Assembly (NCBI GenBank): GCA_035545735.1
Contig: DASZXS010000017.1
Location: 1 to 64,000, forward strand
Source of the DNA: JAJYKC01 sp035545735
GTDB lineage: Bacteria > Acidobacteriota > Terriglobia > Bryobacterales > Bryobacteraceae
Reading direction: 5' to 3'
DNA length: 64,000 bases
Made by a program: the position numbers and the translations under genes. The notes under the pieces are model-generated. The model made no database searches and was not told the DNA's origin. It saw nothing but the letters and a program-made list of their open reading frames with translations. This document shows, one piece after another, positions 59,071-64,000 of the stretch. Positions within the stretch are counted from its first letter, which is position 1, and each line of letters begins with the position of its first letter.

Positions 59071-59667
59071 ATGGAACCGATGTTTCTACCCGACGTGGAA
59101 GCGAACCCCGAACCCAGCACCTACGCGAACCTGATTCGTGGAATGCAGGCGTCCGGCTCGGAGTACCCGCAGATCTGGCATCTGTTCGGGTTCCGGCCGA
59201 AGGCCACGGATCACCTGGCGCAATTTACGCAGGAGATTTTGCGCGGCGAAGGACCGCTCAGCCCCGGTATCCGGGAGTTAATCGCGGCGTATACTTCCAA
59301 CGAAAATCAGTGTCCCTTTTGACTGAAATCCCACGCCGCAGTTGCGGCGGAACTTTTGGGGGACGAGGATCTGGTGTGGAGCGTGCTGCGCGACCTGGAA
59401 ACGTCGCGCTTGCCCGAGAAGGAGAAAGCTCTGTTTCGTTTTGTGAGTAAGGTGAATCGTAATTCCCCCAGCATCACGGCGCAGGACATGCAGCCGTTGT
59501 ACGCCGTTGGCTGGGCCGACGATGCGATTTACTACGCCATCACCGTGTGCGCGTTGTTCAACTTTTACAACCGTTGGATAGACGCTTCCGGCGTGCATGC
59601 CCTCTCGGAGGAGGCTCATCGCGCCGGAGGCAAGCGCTCCGCCGTTCATGGCTACGTCCGCAAGTAA
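59071..59667 (+). CDS. AhpD-like (carboxymuconolactone decarboxylase family) selenoprotein candidate, in-frame TGA read as Sec
   Basis: 198 codons if the in-frame TGA at 59320-59322 is read through; otherwise an 83-residue fragment. The frame before TGA reads GIRELIAAYTSNENQCPF and the frame after it LKSHAAVAAELLGDEDL, continuing without break to 59667. Together this is the peroxidase-related AhpD motif E-x..-C-P-F-C-x3-H, with the second redox Cys replaced by TGA. A hairpin that fits the bacterial SECIS begins 11 nt later. AhpD-like selenoproteins are an established family. Downstream segments (EKEKALFRFVSKVNR, CALFNFYNRWIDASGVHAL) are typical of the family. The role is probably thiol peroxidase or disulfide reductase. 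It overlaps the MFS gene start by 20 bp. Confidence 0.85.
59334..59349 (+). promoter_or_regulatory. putative bacterial SECIS hairpin
   Basis: CGCCGC-AGTT-GCGGCG, a perfect 6 bp stem with a 4-nt loop. The loop G (59341) is the second loop base and lies 19 nt past the TGA, within the 16-37 nt spacing expected for bacterial SECIS elements. CCCA (59330-59333) and TGGG (59357-59360) could extend the stem with a bulge. It lies in the coding sequence, as bacterial SECIS elements do. Confidence 0.65.
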
Positions 59668-60889
59668 CGCCGCAACGGCGGAGCTCGAAGGCAGCCTCCG
59701 GTATCCCGGCTGGCGCGTTGTAGCGGCAGCCTACTCCGGCGTGATGGTGAGCTTCGCCTCATTGTTGGTTTTCACGTTCAGCATTTTTGTGAAGCCTCTG
59801 GCCGGAGAATTCGGCTGGAGCCGCGAAGCGGTGTCGGGAGCGTTCGCGCTGGCGGCTCTAAGCGTCGCGCTCTGCTCCCCGGTGCTAGGCGCCTGGCTTG
59901 ACCGCTACAGCCCGCGCCGCATCATTCTCCCGTGCATGGCGATTTTCGGACTGGGGATCCTCTCCCTGGCATTTCTCACCCCGCACCTTGCGCACCTTTA
60001 CGCCATCTTCACCCTGATGGGTGTCGTGGGCAACGGAACTACGCAAATGGGCTACTCGCGCGCCGTGTGCACCTGGTTCGACAAGCGGCGCGGATTTGCG
60101 CTCGCGCTGGTGGTGGCCGGCGTGGGTACCGGATCGATGGTTCTTCCTCCGCTCGCGCAAGCGGTGATCGACGCGACCGGCTGGCGGACGGCCTATCTGG
60201 TTTTGGGGACCCTGGTTCTCATCTTCGGTCTCCCGCTTACCGCCGTCTGGGTGAGAGAGCGGCCGGGGCACAAGGCTGAGGCGCGAGCGGGTGGAGAGGG
60301 CGCATCCGTGTCGCAGGCGCTCCGCGCCCCGGTGTTCTGGATCATTATCGCCACCTTGGTTTTGAATTCGATCAGCATCAACGGCGCCGTTGCCCATCTT
60401 GTAGCGATGCTCACCGACCGCGGAGTTTCCACGGAAATCGCCGCATTTGCGGCGTCCGTCCTGGGAGGGGCGAGCCTCGCGGGCAGACTCGTCACCGGCA
60501 GCCTGCTGGACCGCTTTTTCGGTCCGCGCGTGGCCTTTGTTCTTTTCGTGGGAAGCGCCGCCGGCATTCTGTTACTCTCCGGAGCGGCATCCGCGTTCCC
60601 GGGCATGGCGGCGGCCGCGCTGATCGGATTCGGCATGGGCGCCGAGGCCAACCTCACCCCGTATCTCCTCACACGCTACTTCGGGTTGCGTTCGTTTTCC
60701 ACGCTGTACGGGCTCACCTGGACAGCCTATGCGATAGCAGGCGCGGCCGGACCGGTATTCATGGGCCGCTTCTTCGATCGAACCGGTTCCTATACGTCTC
60801 TTCTTGTGGTTCTCTCCGGCGCCGCACTCGCCGCCGCGTTACTAATGCTGGCCGCCCCGCGATACCCGGCGCCGGAATCCGCTAATTGA
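59648..60889 (+). CDS. MFS transporter, oxalate/formate or monocarboxylate antiporter-like
   Basis: 413 residues from the ATG at 59648, inside the last codons of the AhpD-like gene; an in-frame start at 59597 is less likely. Twelve helices are expected. The MFS loop 2-3 motif appears as GAWLDRYSPRRII, and loop 8-9 as GRLVTGSLLDRF. GVVGNGTTQMGYSRAVCTWFDKRRGFALAL, in helices 4-5, is the pattern of the OFA/monocarboxylate-transporter branch. Substrate probably a carboxylate. The overlap with the AhpD-like gene suggests co-translation. Confidence 0.88.
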   Translation: MATSASNAATAELEGSLRYPGWRVVAAAYSGVMVSFASLLVFTFSIFVKPLAGEFGWSREAVSGAFALAALSVALCSPVLGAWLDRYSPRRIILPCMAIFGLGILSLAFLTPHLAHLYAIFTLMGVVGNGTTQMGYSRAVCTWFDKRRGFALALVVAGVGTGSMVLPPLAQAVIDATGWRTAYLVLGTLVLIFGLPLTAVWVRERPGHKAEARAGGEGASVSQALRAPVFWIIIATLVLNSISINGAVAHLVAMLTDRGVSTEIAAFAASVLGGASLAGRLVTGSLLDRFFGPRVAFVLFVGSAAGILLLSGAASAFPGMAAAALIGFGMGAEANLTPYLLTRYFGLRSFSTLYGLTWTAYAIAGAAGPVFMGRFFDRTGSYTSLLVVLSGAALAAALLMLAAPRYPAPESAN

Positions 60890-60944
60890 AAGACATTATA
60901 GTAATCAGTAAGTCCCGATGTTACGCTGACTAATCCACAACGTT

Positions 60945-63900
60945 ATGAGTATCTTTCTCAGAAGATCCACTCTTGTCGTGTACCTATTCTTTTCCGCCGT
61001 TGCGATCGCCCAGGAGCCGACCGGAACAATCAATGGAACGGTCCAGGATCCATCCGGCGCGACCATCCCCAGGGCCCGCGTTCAGGCGGCAAACCAGGGA
61101 AGCGGCCGCATCGAGACGCGCATTACACGCGATGACGGGACCTTCACCTTCCCGTCGCTGGTGGCCGGCGCATACACGGTCAGCGTAACCGCGGACGGCT
61201 TTGCCAGCTATACGGTAGAGAGCGTTTCTTTGGAGATCGATCGCACAGTGAAACTCCGCGTGCAATTGGAGATCACCGGGCATGAACAGGTTGAGGTGCG
61301 CGGCGCGCCGCAGCAGGTGGAATCGGCGGCCACCTCGCTTGGCAACACCGTTTCGCAGCGTGAGGTTCTCGATCTCCCGCTGAACGGACGCAACTTTACG
61401 CAGTTGGGACTGCTGCAGGCCGGCGTCGCGCCACTGACCGCGGGGTTGGCGACATCCGGCGGTTCTCCCCGCGAATCACAAGCGTTTGTGGTAAACGGGC
61501 AGCGCCCCGAGTCGAACAACTATTTGTTGGATGGCGCTCCCAACGTGAACCGCGTCGACGGCGGCTTTGCCATCAAGACGCCGATTGACGCCATTCAGGA
61601 GTTCCGGATCCTCACCAGCACGGCTCCGGCGGAATATGGAACGAATAGCGGGGCAACCGTGAGCGTGGTGACGCGATCGGGCGGGAACGACATGCACGGA
61701 AGCGTCTACTATTTCGGTCGCAACGACGTCCTGGACGCGCGCAATTTCTTTTCTCAAAACGTCGAGGCTCTCAAGCAGCACCAATACGGCGCCGCGCTCG
61801 GCGGCCCGGTAATCAAAAATAAGCTCTTTTTCTTCGCCTATTGGGAAGGCTTTCGCAACCACCAGGGCATCACCCAAGCCGCCACCGTTCCCACGCCTCA
61901 GGAACGGGACGGAGACTTTGCCGGCTTAGTAAGTCCTGGTACAGGAAATTTACTCATTAATTTTCTTACAGGACAACCCTATCCGGGAAATCAGATTCCG
62001 AAATCGCAAATCAGTCCGGCGGCGCAACGGATCCTGCAACTGTATCCCCTGGGGAATGTCTCGCCTTCCGTGTATACAACCACGGAGCTGGAAGAGAATG
62101 TCAATGACCAGGGTGGATTTAGGCTCGATTGGAATCCGGCGGAGCGCGACGCCTGGTCGCTTCGTTACGCTGTCTCGTCGGGTTCCGACATCGATCCCTT
62201 CTCCATTGCCGGGGCGCAGGTGCCCGGATTTCCAGTTGGCGAGTCGTTAACAACCAATTCAGCGGCCCTTTCCCAGACCCATGTCCTTACTCCGTCGCTC
62301 TTGAATATCATCCGTTTCGCGTTCTTCCGGAGCGGCTTTCAATTTGATGCGAGTTCCAACCACCAGCCCCCCAGTTCGCTGGGGTTCGACTACGCGAGCA
62401 CGCTTCCTGCCTCGCAAGGGCCTCCGTTCTTCAACATCAATGGGTACGCTTCTTTGGGTAACCCCATCACCGGCCCGCGCAACAGCGTTCAGAACGACTT
62501 CAACCTTTCGGAGTCGATCTCGTGGGTGCGCGGCGCACATGAACTGAAGTTCGGCGCCGAGTTCCGGCGCACGCAGGTGAACCTCGTCGATGCGATCGCT
62601 TCGAATGGCTTTTTCGTATTTGCCGGGTTTCCGGTGAACAATGCGATTGCGAATCTTCTGCTCGGGCAGCCGGTGGTGTTCTTCCAGGGTGGTGGGGACT
62701 TTGGGCGAGGCTTGCGAAGCTTTGAAATCGCGGGCTACGCGCAGGATCAGTGGCGTGTTACTCCCAAACTTACTTTTAACTACGGCCTCCGTTATGAAGT
62801 GAACTCGCCTTATGGGGAGATTCGAGACCGTCTTAACCAGTTTGCGCCGGGAGTTCAATCGACGGTGCGGCCCGACGCCCCGCCCGGAATCCTGTTTCCG
62901 GGCGATGCCGGCGTGGCGCCCCGTATTATCCCGATGTTCTATAAAGGCGTGATGCCGCGAATCGGGCTTGCCTACGACCCATTTGGCGACGGCAGAACCA
63001 GTATTCGCGCTGCATACGGCATTTTCTTCGATCCGCTATCGAATGGTGTTGGGATGCCGTTGCAGGACGCCGTTAGCGCCCTGCCGTGGACACAGGCAGC
63101 CCAAATCGGCGGCCCGGGAATCAACTTCACAAATCCGTGGAACGGGAGCCCGCCATTCAATTTGGATTTCTATCCAACGCCCACCACGATGCTTGTCGAA
63201 GACCCGGCTACCCGTCCTCCGTACGCCCAGGACTGGAATCTTTCAGTCCAGCGTGAATTGCCGGGCGGCTTTTTGTTGGACGCACGCTACGTGGGCACAA
63301 AAGGGACGCGGGTGCCGCGGTTTATCGAAGCGAACCCTTCCGTTTATATCCCGGGGAGCGATCTCTCGATCGATCAGCGGAGAATCCACGCCGGCTGCGG
63401 CGCGAATGGCTCTTGCCTGTTCAGCTCGGTGGGACAGATCAGTTACTCCACCAATTCCACTTATCACGCCGGGCAAGTGACTCTTTCCCGCCGCCTCCGG
63501 AATGGGGTTTCGTTCCAGACATCTTACTGGTATTCGAAGAGCCTCGACTATGTCTCGAGCATGAATGTTGCCGGATCGGCGCCCCGTCTCATCTCCGGAG
63601 AGAACGACATCGCGCAAAACCCCTTCGACTTGCGCGCTGAACGCGGGCCTTCGATATTCGATGCTCGCCACCGGTGGACCGGCAGCGGCACCTGGCAGAT
63701 TCCGTTTGCGAAAGGAGCAAGCGGCCTGGCGCGAGCGATCGGCGCGGGCTGGCAGCTAAACGCTATTGCCACCGCTTCGTCGGGCACTCCCTTTACCGTC
63801 TATGATTCCGCAAACGTATCGCAGCAGGGCTCCGCTCCGGAAATTAGCGGCTTTTACGGCAGCCGTCCCGACCTTCTGAGCAACCCGAACAGCGGACCGC

Positions 63901-64000
63901 ACTCGGTCAACGCGTGGATGAGCGCCAGTTCGTTCTTGCAGCTAAACCCGGTGACGCAGGCCGGCCAGTTCGGCAATGAGGGTCGCAACGTGCTGCGCGG
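60945..64000 (+). CDS. TonB-dependent receptor with CarboxypepD_reg-like domain (partial, 3' end missing)
   Basis: At least 1,018 codons from the ATG at 60945, running open to the window edge, so its stop and C-terminal strands are not seen. A signal peptide (SIFLRRSTLVVYLFFSAVAIA) is followed by the regulatory-like sandwich (about 25-110: GTINGTVQDPSGATIPRARV, GTFTFPSLVAGAYTV), then a plug with LDLPLNGRNFTQLGLLQAGV, FVVNGQRPESNNYLLDGA, and AEYGTNSGATVSVVTRSGGN. The rest is barrel strands. It is closely similar in layout to the receptor at 5031-7862 but longer. Substrate unknown. The 55 bp before it show no clear promoter. Confidence 0.9.
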   Translation, partial: MSIFLRRSTLVVYLFFSAVAIAQEPTGTINGTVQDPSGATIPRARVQAANQGSGRIETRITRDDGTFTFPSLVAGAYTVSVTADGFASYTVESVSLEIDRTVKLRVQLEITGHEQVEVRGAPQQVESAATSLGNTVSQREVLDLPLNGRNFTQLGLLQAGVAPLTAGLATSGGSPRESQAFVVNGQRPESNNYLLDGAPNVNRVDGGFAIKTPIDAIQEFRILTSTAPAEYGTNSGATVSVVTRSGGNDMHGSVYYFGRNDVLDARNFFSQNVEALKQHQYGAALGGPVIKNKLFFFAYWEGFRNHQGITQAATVPTPQERDGDFAGLVSPGTGNLLINFLTGQPYPGNQIPKSQISPAAQRILQLYPLGNVSPSVYTTTELEENVNDQGGFRLDWNPAERDAWSLRYAVSSGSDIDPFSIAGAQVPGFPVGESLTTNSAALSQTHVLTPSLLNIIRFAFFRSGFQFDASSNHQPPSSLGFDYASTLPASQGPPFFNINGYASLGNPITGPRNSVQNDFNLSESISWVRGAHELKFGAEFRRTQVNLVDAIASNGFFVFAGFPVNNAIANLLLGQPVVFFQGGGDFGRGLRSFEIAGYAQDQWRVTPKLTFNYGLRYEVNSPYGEIRDRLNQFAPGVQSTVRPDAPPGILFPGDAGVAPRIIPMFYKGVMPRIGLAYDPFGDGRTSIRAAYGIFFDPLSNGVGMPLQDAVSALPWTQAAQIGGPGINFTNPWNGSPPFNLDFYPTPTTMLVEDPATRPPYAQDWNLSVQRELPGGFLLDARYVGTKGTRVPRFIEANPSVYIPGSDLSIDQRRIHAGCGANGSCLFSSVGQISYSTNSTYHAGQVTLSRRLRNGVSFQTSYWYSKSLDYVSSMNVAGSAPRLISGENDIAQNPFDLRAERGPSIFDARHRWTGSGTWQIPFAKGASGLARAIGAGWQLNAIATASSGTPFTVYDSANVSQQGSAPEISGFYGSRPDLLSNPNSGPHSVNAWMSASSFLQLNPVTQAGQFGNEGRNVLR

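Noticed and set aside
1..64000. CRISPR arrays, insertion sequences, prophage, rRNA
   Set aside because: No regularly spaced repeats, transposase or integrase motifs, or rRNA-like sequence were noticed on either strand.

Overview
The window looks like a chromosomal segment from an acidobacterium of the Solibacter/Bryobacter kind. The taxonomic signs are: two very large TonB-dependent receptors with an N-terminal carboxypeptidase-regulatory-like domain, a PadR regulator paired with an acidobacterial-type 'orphan' FtsX/MacB permease, a secreted VWFA protein of the acidobacterial type, several Asp-box (BNR) propeller proteins, and GC-rich coding throughout. An outer membrane is implied by an OmpA-family protein, TonB receptors and a Kdo-hydroxylase-like protein. 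There is no rRNA, transposase, prophage or CRISPR array. Gene density is high and many neighbours overlap by 4 bp (ATGA or TTGA).

Layout: 1-301 (minus strand) holds the 5' exon of a tRNA-Leu(UAA) gene interrupted by a group I intron that runs off the left edge, preceded by a second, broken copy of the same half-tRNA. 438-3127 holds a lipoprotein, a LysM-PGRP amidase and an unknown protein. 3627-8382 is a minus-strand cluster resembling copper-handling loci (Cys-rich exported protein, TonB receptor, BNR protein, CusF-like lipoprotein), divergent from a pirin. 9402-12257 is a Ser/Thr kinase with a long TPR-like tail. 12254-16773 is a ybbA/ybbP-type ABC operon ending in a PhnZ-like HD protein and a HAD phosphatase, divergent from tesA. 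17990-21099 is a methyltransferase / membrane sulfatase-like / 57-residue 'YLDPNTGS' protein set. 21216-24933 has DedA, a PpiD/SurA-type chaperone and an exported nucleoside hydrolase.

24946-27903 is rluD-like / VWFA / recA. A glycosyltransferase follows, then PadR with its permease (with a clear promoter and two matching operators), OmpA and a BNR propeller. 36807-39554 is ftcD-lipA-MBL. 39551-47508 is a long minus-strand run: a Gld-type ABC transporter (ATPase, permease, GldG-like, DUF4340) followed by NAD salvage (pncB, pncA) and an unusual methyltransferase. 47603-53916 has fabI, gluQ, a MerR-HTH/TPR fusion, cca and an amino-acid permease. 53921-58983 has a zinc-ribbon-like protein, an exported esterase, DUF4126, a TPR protein and a Kdo-hydroxylase-like enzyme. 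59071-60889 has an AhpD-like gene and an MFS transporter, and a TonB receptor runs off the right edge.

The strongest unusual signals are: (1) an AhpD-like gene at 59071-59667 whose redox motif reads C-P-F-[TGA]-L-K-S-H, with a bacterial-SECIS-like hairpin just downstream, i.e. a probable selenoprotein; (2) the group I intron at the anticodon of tRNA-Leu(UAA) with its tandem half-tRNA; (3) a probable CTG start codon for pncB; (4) a PadR promoter bracketed by two TGTTG-N5-CAACA operators; (5) a PhnZ-type diiron oxygenase candidate without its usual partner. All function assignments come from reading motifs; no database search was run.
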